From HGM04593 sp964423665 (GTDB lineage: Bacteria > Bacteroidota > Bacteroidia > Bacteroidales > Bacteroidaceae), in the NCBI GenBank assembly GCA_964423665.1, contig CAYRFX010000027.1, positions 1 through 28,029 on the forward strand: 28,029 nucleotides of DNA, in the 5' to 3' direction. Made by a program: the position numbers and the translations under genes. The notes under the pieces were generated by a model. It saw only the letters and a program-made list of their open reading frames with translations, was not told where the DNA came from and ran no database searches. How positions within the stretch are numbered: the first letter of the stretch is position 1; every line of letters begins with the position of its first letter. Below are positions 14,745 through 23,722 of this stretch, one piece after another.

Positions 14745-17156
14745 ATGATGAAGAAATTTTTGTTTATGGTTGTGGTTTCCATGGTCTCGCTTGCCTCTTT
14801 TGCACAGGTAGTGTCTGACGACCGAGTGTTGGAAATTATCATAACAGAGAAGGATAAAGGCTCCTCGGAACAGGAAATTGCTACAAAGTTGTTGAAACAG
14901 GGAGTTACACCCGAACAGTTGCAGCGCGTGAAGTCAAAGGTGATGAGCAGCAAGGCTGCAAGCGAAAGCGCGGTAAGTGCCGAAAAACCTGTGCGCGAAC
15001 GTGAGACACCCAAAGAGGATACTGCCGAAGTGCCTGTTGCAGATATAAGCGAAACCGAGAATCCCGAGGAGCAGGTGTTTGGTCGTAATATCTTCAATAA
15101 CGACCAACTGACATTTGCACCCGCAATGAATATTCCCACCCCTGCCGGCTATGTGCTCGGTGCAGGTGATGCTGTGATTATAGATGTATGGGGGGCCTCT
15201 CAGTTTAATGTGAAAGAGACAATCTCACCCGATGGAAAGGTCTTTTTGGATGGTGTGGGGCCTGTCTCTTTGTCGGGGCTCACAGTGACACAGGCCGAGC
15301 AACGTATCAAAGAGAGTCTTGGCGATGTGTACAGCGGTTCGCAGGTGAGCCTGTCGTTGGGTTCCGTACGCTCTATTCAAGTTCAGGTGTTGGGCGAGGT
15401 GAAAGCCCCCGGAACATATACCATAAGCGCTTTTTCTACCGCATTCAACGCCTTGTATGCGGCAGGCGGAATAAACGACATGGGTACCTTGCGTAACATA
15501 AAAGTGTATCGTGGCGGCAAGGAGATTTCTGCAATAGACGTTTATGAGTATATCCTCAACGGGAAAACTGCAGCCGATGTGCGTTTGCAGGACAATGATA
15601 TAATCAATGTTGGCGCATATAGTAATATCGTGAAGATTTCGGGAAAGGTTAAACGTGCCATGAATTATGAGATGAAGGACGATGAGACATTGTTTGATGT
15701 AATCTCATATGCAGGAGGCTTTGCCGGCGATGCCTATACCGAGAATATTAATGTTACGCGCAAAAATGGGCGAGAATACTCAATGCACACGGTATCCAGG
15801 TCCGAAGCTGCTGCTTTTACCATTAAAGACGGCGATGCTGTTGTTGTAGAGAGCATGCTGCCTCGTTTCTCAAATATGATTGAGGTTAGCGGAGCTGTCT
15901 TCTATCCCGGTCTCTACGAGCTGGGTCGCAAAATATCCACGGTGAAAGAACTTATTGCGGCTGCCGGCGGAGTGGTGGAGGAGGCTTTCCTTGACCGTGC
16001 TGTGTTGCAACATCGCAATTTTGACAAAAGCATAGAAACAGTATCTTTGGACTTGAAGGGTATTATTGAAGGCACGGCTGCCGATGTGGTACTGAAGAAC
16101 AACGACCTGCTTTTTATTCCAAGTTCTGCCCAAATGCTTGGCGAGCAGTTCGTGAATATCAGTGGTGAGGTTAATCTGCCCGGAAAATATAAATTCGCAA
16201 ATAACACAACGGTAGTGGATTTGATATTGCAGGCAGGCGGTCTCACACGTTCGGCGTCGGTTATGAAGATTGATGTTTACAGAAATATTATTGACCCTCG
16301 GAACACTGAGTTTACAAATAAGATCTCAGAGGCTTATACAATATCCCTAAAAGATGGTTTATTGGCAGGTAGTGACGGGAATTTTATTTTAGAGCCCTTT
16401 GACTATGTTGTAGTGCGTCGCACTCCCTCCTATTCCGAGACTGAGGAGGTGCGTATTAATGGTTGTGTAAACTATGTGGGTGGTTATGTGATACCCAACA
16501 AGAACTATCGTCTGAGCGACCTTGTGAAAGATGCTGGTGGTTTTACCGATATTGCATATGTAAAAGGTGCAAGCCTCTATCGTCGCATGACTGCCGATGA
16601 ACGTAAACAGCGCGAGACAACCATGAAGACATCGCAGATTCAAATGCTCGAGGAGAGCCTGCGCGACTATGATAAGGAACTTGACCTTACGTTGCTCGAT
16701 TCGTTAATGCATCTGAAGCTTAATTTGGGCGAGGTTTATCCGGTGGCAATAAATTTTGAAGAGGCGATGGAGAACCCCGGCTCTCTCAATGACCTCGTAT
16801 TGCGTGATGGCGACGTGTTGAATATACCTCAGAAAACAAATACCATAAGAGTAAGTGGCGAGGTGCGTCACCCCATAACATTGAGTTACGAGAAGAACAA
16901 AAATGTGAAATATTACATAAAACATGCCGGTGGATATAGCAATAATGCAAAAAAAAGCGGTGTATATATTGTATATATGAATGGCGATGTGGCTAATGTG
17001 TCAAAAAGATCCAAGAAGGTCGTGGAGCCGGGTTGCGAGATTGTTGTGCCCCGTAGTAGTAGTAGTAGGCTTTCTCCCACAGAGATGGCTACGATAGGAA
17101 CCTCTACAGCCTCCATCGCAACCATGATTGTGGCAATTATAAATCTGCTTAAATAG
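14745..17156 (+). CDS. Polysaccharide export outer-membrane protein with SLBB repeats (Wza-like)
   Basis: The 803-residue protein has a signal peptide (MMKKFLFMVVVSMVSLASFA-Q) and a low-complexity linker (about 66-110). The polysaccharide export domain follows at about 132-205 (GYVLGAGDAVIIDVWG), then a series of about six SLBB-type units. Each unit has a GxVxxPGxY-like strand and ends in an AGG motif (for example YAAGGI, YAGGF, AAAGGV, QAGGL, DAGGF, HAGGY). It ends with a hydrophobic segment of about 20 residues. E. coli Wza has about 380 residues, so this is the long Bacteroidales form. It should form the channel carrying polymer across the periplasm and outer membrane. There is no lipobox. 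It lies 7 bp before the first Wzz-like gene. Confidence 0.93.
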   Translation: MMKKFLFMVVVSMVSLASFAQVVSDDRVLEIIITEKDKGSSEQEIATKLLKQGVTPEQLQRVKSKVMSSKAASESAVSAEKPVRERETPKEDTAEVPVADISETENPEEQVFGRNIFNNDQLTFAPAMNIPTPAGYVLGAGDAVIIDVWGASQFNVKETISPDGKVFLDGVGPVSLSGLTVTQAEQRIKESLGDVYSGSQVSLSLGSVRSIQVQVLGEVKAPGTYTISAFSTAFNALYAAGGINDMGTLRNIKVYRGGKEISAIDVYEYILNGKTAADVRLQDNDIINVGAYSNIVKISGKVKRAMNYEMKDDETLFDVISYAGGFAGDAYTENINVTRKNGREYSMHTVSRSEAAAFTIKDGDAVVVESMLPRFSNMIEVSGAVFYPGLYELGRKISTVKELIAAAGGVVEEAFLDRAVLQHRNFDKSIETVSLDLKGIIEGTAADVVLKNNDLLFIPSSAQMLGEQFVNISGEVNLPGKYKFANNTTVVDLILQAGGLTRSASVMKIDVYRNIIDPRNTEFTNKISEAYTISLKDGLLAGSDGNFILEPFDYVVVRRTPSYSETEEVRINGCVNYVGGYVIPNKNYRLSDLVKDAGGFTDIAYVKGASLYRRMTADERKQRETTMKTSQIQMLEESLRDYDKELDLTLLDSLMHLKLNLGEVYPVAINFEEAMENPGSLNDLVLRDGDVLNIPQKTNTIRVSGEVRHPITLSYEKNKNVKYYIKHAGGYSNNAKKSGVYIVYMNGDVANVSKRSKKVVEPGCEIVVPRSSSSRLSPTEMATIGTSTASIATMIVAIINLLK

Positions 17157-17163
17157 TCGTTCT

Positions 17164-18180
17164 ATGGGAGCATCGAGAATAGATGAACTGCGTTGCGATA
17201 TAAAGTTATTGAAACGCATGTTATTACTTTTGTGGAGTAAGAAACTTATATATGTCAAGTATATATCGGTAGCGGTGGTATTGGCACTTGTTATTGTGCT
17301 GAGCGTGCCTGCAAAGTATTCTTCATCGGCAATTCTTGTACCCGAGAATTATCCTACCGGCGCAAATGCCGGCATTATCAGCTTAGCCGGAATGCTTGGT
17401 GTTAATATGAGCCATTTGACAAAAGATGCATATTCTACCGATATGTATCCGATGATTGTCGCCTCATCAAACTTCCTCACCAAGATGGGCGGTGTAAATG
17501 TAAAAGTACCCACAGCCGGTATCGATACCACATATTCGGCTCATTTAATAAAGAATAAAAAAATAGCTTGGTGGTCCTATCCTGCATATTGGGCAAAAAA
17601 AATGCTCTCACAGGAATCTTCTGCCATACAGGACCATTCGGCAAATGACATTATTCGTAATAATGTGCGCGTCGATATTGATAAGATAAGAGGTGTGATA
17701 CAGGTGTCGGTGTATGATTATGAGCCTCTTGTTTGCAAGCAAATAGCCGATTCTGTAATTCATAACCTCAATGCGTTTGTTCAGGAATACAGAACAAAAA
17801 AAGCTGCAAGCGACTATAATGCGATGGCAACACTTGCAGATAGCTTGCGTGCAAACTATTTTGATGTGCAAGAGAAATACAAGGATTATGTAGAGGCGGC
17901 CCCCAAAGTGCCCGATGCTGTGTTTAAGCAGCAATGCGCATTTCTAAAAGGAGAGGCGGAACTTGCTTATTCGGCATACATGCAGATGATGTCTCAAGCG
18001 CAGAGTGCCAAGGTTAAATTATTGGAATCGGTTCCAATTTACAATATAATAGAGTCTCCGGTTACGCCACAGTCTCCTTGCTCGCCTCCCAAATTCATAA
18101 TATTCATGCTGTTTGTTGCAATGGCTGTTGTTGTTGCAAGTGTAAAGATTTTATGCACCGAGGTGTTATATAAGAGATGA
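17164..18180 (+). CDS. Wzz-type chain-length determinant protein 1
   Basis: The 338-residue protein has the Wzz layout: a short cytoplasmic start, a first membrane segment (about 29-49), a periplasmic domain with coiled-coil character (about 200-290), and a second membrane segment (about 312-331) preceded by the proline-rich PVTPQSPCSPP. It sets polymer chain length at the inner membrane with the polymerase. No C-terminal tyrosine-kinase domain is present and no separate kinase gene is visible. It is one of two Wzz-like genes in the operon; both have a WW(S/V)YP motif in the periplasmic part. It lies 7 bp after the exporter gene and 4 bp before the polymerase-like gene. Confidence 0.88.
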   Translation: MGASRIDELRCDIKLLKRMLLLLWSKKLIYVKYISVAVVLALVIVLSVPAKYSSSAILVPENYPTGANAGIISLAGMLGVNMSHLTKDAYSTDMYPMIVASSNFLTKMGGVNVKVPTAGIDTTYSAHLIKNKKIAWWSYPAYWAKKMLSQESSAIQDHSANDIIRNNVRVDIDKIRGVIQVSVYDYEPLVCKQIADSVIHNLNAFVQEYRTKKAASDYNAMATLADSLRANYFDVQEKYKDYVEAAPKVPDAVFKQQCAFLKGEAELAYSAYMQMMSQAQSAKVKLLESVPIYNIIESPVTPQSPCSPPKFIIFMLFVAMAVVVASVKILCTEVLYKR

Positions 18181-18184
18181 TTCT

Positions 18185-19369
18185 ATGACCCGTAAACAGA
18201 GCATAGGTAATTGGTTGTTTGTACTTCTGATATTTATATTTGTGGCAGACCCTACAAATACGATACTCGGCCTGAAGAGTATCGTATTCGTTGTTTTGTT
18301 TGCCTATAATTTGCTGGTTTTCAGAGCCGATGTGTCAAAATTCAAATATTTCTTCCTCTCTTTAACCGCTATAATGCTCTCGTTTTTGTTTGCAGCTATA
18401 AGAGGGGAAATATATGACATATCGGTTGTCGTGGGGGAGTGTACAGCCTTTGTCCCTCTGATGTTATTGCCTTGGATTGGTAGATATGACATTCTGGCTC
18501 TCTCCCGTGGTTCGGTAATCTTTATGGTAGCATTGGTTGTGTCGCTTTTCTGGATTATATCGTTTGTTCCCTCATTCGAACATACTTTATATGCTTTTAC
18601 AAGCTCCAATGACCACACGATAATGCTGTCGCGAAGGGCTTTTCTGGGGTTCCCGGTTTCTGCGATGTATTGTAAAGCTACAGTCGCATTTATACCAATA
18701 TATGCAGTCGTTGTATATGAGGCTTTGTGTGTAAAGAAACGAGCCGTGATCAACTATCTGTTTGTGGTCCTGTTCTTGCACTATTTTGTCATTAGCGGAA
18801 CGCGTAGCTCAATGCTTTTCCCATTTCTTCTGCTATTTGTAATGATATTCTTATTCAAGCGGAATAACCGATATTTAAGATATATAATATATGCAATAAC
18901 AATATTTGCTTCCATCTCGCTGGCAGTGGTCTTTATAATGCTAATATCAGAAAAGGGCGAGCACTCCAATATGGTAAAATATGCACATTTGTTATCGTAT
19001 GTAGAACATTTTGCAAAGAATCCGTTATATTTGATTACGGGGCAAGGACCGGGTACGGCGTTTTATACAAAAGGGTTCTATTCGATGTCCATGAACACAG
19101 AGTGGAGTTATCTTGAACTTATTCGTAGATATGGTTTATTTTCCCTATTGATACTTTATGTATTCCTTGAACCGTTAAAAAGCTTATTACGCTTGTCGGA
19201 TAGTGAAAAGGGGATTGTGATGCTATTGGCATATGTCATATATTTGATAATTGCGGGAACAAATCCATTGTTGCTCTCCTCGACGGGCATGCTTGTTCTT
19301 TTAATGGTACATAGCTTTATAGAAAACGAAAAAAGAGAAAGTGGTAAATTTGCAGTACCTGTTGTGTAG
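18185..19369 (+). CDS. O-antigen polymerase/ligase-like membrane protein 1 (Wzy/WaaL type)
   Basis: The 394-residue protein is almost wholly membrane-embedded, with about 10-12 hydrophobic helices and a large external loop at about 255-310. That loop holds GQGPGTAFYTKGF and ends with NTEWSYLELIRRYGLFSLLIL, the pattern of Wzy/WaaL proteins. Sequence identity in this group is low, so polymerase against ligase cannot be separated; the position inside a capsule operon favours polymerase. It is preceded by Wzz-1 and followed directly by the Wzi-like gene. A second, unrelated polymerase-like gene (EpsG type) lies at 26920-27957. Confidence 0.82.
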   Translation: MTRKQSIGNWLFVLLIFIFVADPTNTILGLKSIVFVVLFAYNLLVFRADVSKFKYFFLSLTAIMLSFLFAAIRGEIYDISVVVGECTAFVPLMLLPWIGRYDILALSRGSVIFMVALVVSLFWIISFVPSFEHTLYAFTSSNDHTIMLSRRAFLGFPVSAMYCKATVAFIPIYAVVVYEALCVKKRAVINYLFVVLFLHYFVISGTRSSMLFPFLLLFVMIFLFKRNNRYLRYIIYAITIFASISLAVVFIMLISEKGEHSNMVKYAHLLSYVEHFAKNPLYLITGQGPGTAFYTKGFYSMSMNTEWSYLELIRRYGLFSLLILYVFLEPLKSLLRLSDSEKGIVMLLAYVIYLIIAGTNPLLLSSTGMLVLLMVHSFIENEKRESGKFAVPVV

Positions 19370-19370
19370 T

Positions 19371-20966
19371 ATGAAAAATTATAGGATAATAATCATATGC
19401 GTGTTGTTGGTAGTCTGTTTGCGTGCATATCCGCAGAACGAAACCATAAAATATTTTACCCGGTTTAATGCAATATGTTCCACGGGAGATTATGCACCCT
19501 TTTGGCTCACAGCCAATAGGCAGGGTCTTTCATCGGTGGACAAAAATAGCGGGTACGCAAGATTAGGTGCAACCGTGTCCAAGCCATTCAAAAATAGCGA
19601 TTACAGGTGGGCTGCTGCAGTTGATATTGTAACCGGTTATAATCAAGAAAGTGCAGTGAGGGTACAACAGCTGTATGCCGATGTGTCGTGGCGTTGGCTT
19701 AATCTCTCTGTCGGCAAGAAAGAGCGAGCAGGGGAGCTGTCGGGGCGCAGTGTAATTGCCGGTTTGGACGATAATAGCGTGGCAAGGTCTCTTCCACAAA
19801 CGCAAATGAGTAATTTACAGGAGCTCGGTACGGGTGGGCTTGCTTATAGCGGGAACAGCACTCCCGTGCCGCAGGCGCGTTTAGAGGTTCCGCATTATGT
19901 GAGTGTGCCTCGTACAGCCGGCTGGTTAAAGGTGAAAGGGCATCTGGCTTATGGCTTTTTTGCCGATGGCAATTTTCAAGAGGATTTTACACAGGGAAAT
20001 GTCTATACGCGCTATGCCAAGAATGTGCTTTATCATAGCAAGGCATTGTTTGTAAAGATTGGCAAGCCACAAAAGTTTCCCCTGTCGTTTGAGGGTGGCT
20101 TGGAAATGTATTCTCAATTTGGCGGTGATATATATATGCATGGCAAGGGGAAAATTGTTTCAATGCCAAAAGGTCCCCTGGAATATTTGAAAGCCTTTGT
20201 TCCATTGAGTGGTGGCGGTGATACACCCGATACCGAGCAGACGAATATATCGGGAAATCAGTTGGGAAATTGGCATATGGCAATAACCTTGCACTCCAAG
20301 CCGGCAGATGTGACTCTCTATGGACAGCACTACTTTGAGGACTTCTCCCAACTGTTTTTTATTGAGTATCAAACAAACCGGGAGGGGGAAAAGAATCTCA
20401 TTTACTACCCGTGGAAAGATATATTGCTTGGCATAAACGTCAAGAACAAGAGCTCGTTGTTGCCTTTTGTGTCAAACGTGTGCTACGAATACCTTTCAAC
20501 TTATAATCAAAGCGGTGCAGGTTACAACGACCCGGGTCCCATCTTCAAGGAGCAGATGGACGGGCTCGACAACTACTACAACCACGGAATATATTCGGGT
20601 TGGCACAATTACGGCATGGGCATAGGCAATCCCCTTGTCTTTTCTCCCGTGTATAACAAGAACGGCAGCATGTATTTTGCAGGAAATCGCTTGGTGGCTC
20701 ATAATGTGGGCGTTAATGGTGCGTTTGGTAGCAAAACAATGCTGGCATACAGGTTGCTCTGTACATATAGCGAGAATTGGGGCACCTATCTGAATCCTTT
20801 TAATGAAAAGAAATACACAACATCATTGCTTGCCGATATATCCTTGTTGCGCGAGAAAGGCGGTTGGGCAGCAACGTTTTCCGTTGCTTATGACAAGAGT
20901 AATTGGCTTGGCGAGAATGTGGGGGTGATGTTGTCAATTTCTAAGGTTGGTATTTTTAAATTATGA
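19371..20966 (+). CDS. Capsule assembly Wzi-family outer-membrane protein
   Basis: From ATG 19371, one base after the previous stop, the protein has 531 residues with a signal peptide (MKNYRIIIICVLLVVCLRAYPQ). The mature part begins with the Wzi-type segment YAPFWLTANRQGL and continues with alternating beta strands and motifs such as LQQLYADVSW-like strands (VQQLYADVSWRWLNLSVGKK) and GMGIGNPLVFSP, consistent with a large outer-membrane barrel. E. coli Wzi attaches capsule to the cell surface; the Bacteroidales members are longer and untested. A longer in-frame start at 19341 overlaps the upstream gene and was rejected because it spoils the signal peptide. It overlaps the next gene by 4 bp (ATGA). 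Confidence 0.84.
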   Translation: MKNYRIIIICVLLVVCLRAYPQNETIKYFTRFNAICSTGDYAPFWLTANRQGLSSVDKNSGYARLGATVSKPFKNSDYRWAAAVDIVTGYNQESAVRVQQLYADVSWRWLNLSVGKKERAGELSGRSVIAGLDDNSVARSLPQTQMSNLQELGTGGLAYSGNSTPVPQARLEVPHYVSVPRTAGWLKVKGHLAYGFFADGNFQEDFTQGNVYTRYAKNVLYHSKALFVKIGKPQKFPLSFEGGLEMYSQFGGDIYMHGKGKIVSMPKGPLEYLKAFVPLSGGGDTPDTEQTNISGNQLGNWHMAITLHSKPADVTLYGQHYFEDFSQLFFIEYQTNREGEKNLIYYPWKDILLGINVKNKSSLLPFVSNVCYEYLSTYNQSGAGYNDPGPIFKEQMDGLDNYYNHGIYSGWHNYGMGIGNPLVFSPVYNKNGSMYFAGNRLVAHNVGVNGAFGSKTMLAYRLLCTYSENWGTYLNPFNEKKYTTSLLADISLLREKGGWAATFSVAYDKSNWLGENVGVMLSISKVGIFKL

Positions 20967-21394
20967 GGTTGCAAATGAAAAACTTTATATATATATTTGT
21001 AGCGTTTATAGCTTGCCTGTTTTCTTGCGATAAAGCATTTGAAAATGGTGAGCTTGATGGCATGTGGCGGCTCGAGGAGGTGGAGATGCATGATGTCTCT
21101 GTTTCTCCCGGGAATGTGTATTTCTCATTTCAGCGCCATCTTGTGTTATTGGGAAAATATCAGGAGCAGGGTGCGCCCGAATTATATATGGCAGACTTTG
21201 AACATGTTGATGGTGTAATTACTATGACAAAGTTTTATGCTTATCCGGGTGTTGATGGGATTTGTAACAAAGAGGATTTGAAGAAATATTATATATTTAA
21301 CGATGTCGAAATATTTATAGTAGATGTGTTGAATGATAATGCACTTGTGATGCACACCCGCGACGGTAGAAGTTATAGTTTTAGACGGTGGTAA
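20963..21394 (+). CDS. Small hypothetical lipoprotein, lipocalin-like
   Basis: The 143-residue product has a lipoprotein signal (lipobox LFSC, Cys22) followed by a beta-rich mature domain of about 120 residues. It starts GELDGMWRLEEVEM, which resembles the opening strand of lipocalin-like Bacteroidales domains (GxW.L). The ATG at 20963 overlaps the Wzi stop; ATG 20975 (MKNFIYIF) gives a more typical signal and is equally possible. I do not recognise the family. Its position between the Wzi-like barrel and an acyltransferase suggests a partner in polymer export or attachment, but nothing in the sequence proves this. Confidence 0.75.
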   Translation: MRLQMKNFIYIFVAFIACLFSCDKAFENGELDGMWRLEEVEMHDVSVSPGNVYFSFQRHLVLLGKYQEQGAPELYMADFEHVDGVITMTKFYAYPGVDGICNKEDLKKYYIFNDVEIFIVDVLNDNALVMHTRDGRSYSFRRW

Positions 21395-21410
21395 ATAAAT
21401 AGTTGTAGTC

Positions 21411-22124
21411 ATGATTAAGAAAATCTTGAGAAAAATTTTCCCTAATGTCGTCCGCGCACGATATATGGCACCATATCTTGTAAACTATAAGAACACCAAG
21501 AAAAAGTATTATGCAAAGTCGGGGCCCAATACCCAGCTTTTCGGTCCTTTAACACTTGAGCCACAGTGTATTGAGCTTGATGATTATACAAGATTGCAGC
21601 CAGGTGTGCGCGTAATCAATTCCGGCGGAAAACTCGTTGTAAAGAAATTCTCTGCTGTAGGTGCAGGCGTTACGATTATAGCAAGTGAACATGTTCCCAC
21701 TGTAGGTATCCCCCAATTCTTGAGTACTCTGCATATAAATGATACGGAATCAACCGTTGTTATAGAGGAAGATGTGTGGGTTGGTGCCGAAAGTATATTG
21801 CTCTCTCACAGTCATATCGGTCGTGGTGCTGTTGTAGCTGCCGGCAGTGTGGTTACAAAGCCCATACCACCATACGCTGTTGTGGCAGGCTCGCCTGCAA
21901 AAATAATAAAAGTACGCTTCACCAAGGAGCAGATAATAGCACATGAGGCAATTCTCTACCCGCCTCAGGAGCGTATGAACCCCGCAGAATTGGAGGCTCT
22001 GTTCGAAACTACCTATAAAGGGCTGGGAACCATTGGGGTAACCGATATGTCGCCCGAAGACTACACAACATTATGTGAAAGTAAAGAATTAATGGGTATA
22101 AAAAACTATGAGAACTGTAAATAG
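21411..22124 (+). CDS. Hexapeptide-repeat O-acyltransferase 1 (CatB-like)
   Basis: The 237-residue protein has a basic N-terminal segment and then a left-handed beta-helix (LDDYTRLQPGVRVINSGG, VGAGVTIIASEHVP, EEDVWVGAESILLSHSHIG, AAGSVVTKPIPPY, VAGSPAKII). His94 in ASEHVPTVG is the likely catalytic residue. It probably transfers acetyl from acetyl-CoA to a sugar of the repeat unit or to a nucleotide sugar in the cytoplasm. A C-terminal helical tail (about 170-237) is present. It overlaps flippase 1 by 17 bp. A second, divergent acyltransferase occurs at 26280-26918. Confidence 0.88.
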   Translation: MIKKILRKIFPNVVRARYMAPYLVNYKNTKKKYYAKSGPNTQLFGPLTLEPQCIELDDYTRLQPGVRVINSGGKLVVKKFSAVGAGVTIIASEHVPTVGIPQFLSTLHINDTESTVVIEEDVWVGAESILLSHSHIGRGAVVAAGSVVTKPIPPYAVVAGSPAKIIKVRFTKEQIIAHEAILYPPQERMNPAELEALFETTYKGLGTIGVTDMSPEDYTTLCESKELMGIKNYENCK

Positions 22125-23697
22125 GGTTGTCCTGAATAGTATGTCGCTGTATATAAACATGACAGCAACTCTGTTCGTTACATTGCTGGGCACGCGTTTT
22201 GTGTTGCAGGCTATGGGGAACGTGGAGTATGGCGCATACATATTGGTTGCAAATCTCGTAGCAATGTTTTCTTTCCTTAATGTTGCAATGTCGGTTTCCA
22301 CGCAAAGGTTTATTTCTTATGCAATAGGTGAAAACAATATTGAAAAGATTAAGGAGGTATTCTATAATAACGTAATTATACACATTGTCATAGCCGTAGT
22401 GATGGCGATTCTTATGTCCAGTCTGGGGCTATATATAATCAACAATCTGCTGGATATTCCCAAATATCTTATGGGCGATGTGAAACTGGTTCTCTTGTGT
22501 ATGATTATCGGTATGGTATTCATGGTCCTCTCCGTTCCATACGAAGGTGCGATGAATGCCCATGAGGATATTGTTGTAATTGCAGCAATAAATATAATAG
22601 AGTCATTTGTGAAGTTATTCTCCTCTATCTGTTTGCTGTTTATTGATGATAATAAAATGATTGTTTACGCATTCCTTATCTTGTTGTCATCGATGCTGGC
22701 ATTTTTCCTCAAACGCACATATTCTTCAAAAAAATACGAGGAAACTGTTTTTGTTTGGCATAAAGTAAAAGATTACAAACTTATAAAAGAGATAATAAAA
22801 TTTGCAAGTTGGAATATTGTTGGTGCATCTTCCTCCCTTGCAAAATATCAAGGAGTAGCTTTTCTGCTGAATCGTTTCTTTGGGCTTGTGACTAATGCTG
22901 CATACGGATTGTCGCAACAGATGAATGGCTTTTTGCTGTTTTTTGCCAATTCGGCAGTGAGGCCCATGCGTCCGCAGATAGTGAAAAGCGAAGCAGCGGG
23001 CATGCATAAAAAAATGGTTGCTTTTGCCTATACAACCACAAAGTTTACATTCCTCCTTTTGTGTATATTGGTAATTCCCATATATATAAATCTGCCTTTT
23101 GTATTAGAATTGTGGTTGGTCAATATCCCCCGGGATACCATTGTGTTTTGTCGTGGCTTTTTGATTTTAACCCTTATTGGTCAGCTTTCAATAGGTTATC
23201 AACTGGGATTGGAGAGTTGTGCCCGTATAAACAAGTTGCAGATAATCGTTGGTATGATGCATATATTGCCATTGATTGCAGGGTATCTTTTCTATCGGGC
23301 AGGCTATCCGCCGGTGGCAATAATGTGGTGTTTGCTTATAGAGGAGACCATTTGCTTCTTTGCAAGAATGATTATAGCCCGCATTGATGCAGATATGCCC
23401 ATATCTCAGTTTGTCAAAACGTTGCTTATACCTTGTGTGCTGGTTGTCTTTGTTGCCTTTTTGGTGACAAATTATATCGGTGGGTTGGATTTGATAGTTC
23501 AACAGGGCAGAATCGCTCGTTTTGTAACAACCTTTTTTGTAAATGCAATATTCCTTTCATTGCTTGGCTATTATGTGGGTATGACTGCGCCCGAGCGAGA
23601 AAATGTTAAAGGAATCATTAAGTCTTTTGAGACGAAAATCAGGCATTTGAGGTCTTCAAAGAAGAAGATATACAATAAAAGAGAAATATCACGTTAA
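22108..23697 (+). CDS. Polysaccharide flippase 1 (Wzx type, MATE/PST fold)
   Basis: The 529-residue protein has about 12-14 membrane helices and the start seen in Wzx/PST flippases (TRFVLQAMGNVEYGAYILV, then FLNVAMSVSTQRFISYAIG). It should flip undecaprenyl-linked repeat units across the inner membrane. It is a clear homologue of flippase 2 (24769-26283): both have a (M/V)SVPY motif, TQRFI(S/T)(Y/F)AIG and a late R..I..L..L.G-type helix. A long basic C-terminal tail (RHLRSSKKKIYNK) is present here and absent in flippase 2. The ATG at 22108 lies inside the end of acyltransferase 1, so the two genes are coupled. Confidence 0.9.
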   Translation: MRTVNRVVLNSMSLYINMTATLFVTLLGTRFVLQAMGNVEYGAYILVANLVAMFSFLNVAMSVSTQRFISYAIGENNIEKIKEVFYNNVIIHIVIAVVMAILMSSLGLYIINNLLDIPKYLMGDVKLVLLCMIIGMVFMVLSVPYEGAMNAHEDIVVIAAINIIESFVKLFSSICLLFIDDNKMIVYAFLILLSSMLAFFLKRTYSSKKYEETVFVWHKVKDYKLIKEIIKFASWNIVGASSSLAKYQGVAFLLNRFFGLVTNAAYGLSQQMNGFLLFFANSAVRPMRPQIVKSEAAGMHKKMVAFAYTTTKFTFLLLCILVIPIYINLPFVLELWLVNIPRDTIVFCRGFLILTLIGQLSIGYQLGLESCARINKLQIIVGMMHILPLIAGYLFYRAGYPPVAIMWCLLIEETICFFARMIIARIDADMPISQFVKTLLIPCVLVVFVAFLVTNYIGGLDLIVQQGRIARFVTTFFVNAIFLSLLGYYVGMTAPERENVKGIIKSFETKIRHLRSSKKKIYNKREISR

Positions 23698-23722
23698 AGA
23701 AATATAAATTATACTTAATTAT

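Noticed and set aside
17053..17067. Five GTA repeats in the exporter gene as a possible phase switch
   Set aside because: The unit is three bases, so length changes only alter a serine run and cannot shift the frame.
19341..19370. Upstream start for the Wzi-like gene
   Set aside because: It lies inside the polymerase gene and would bury the signal peptide; ATG 19371 follows the stop by one base.
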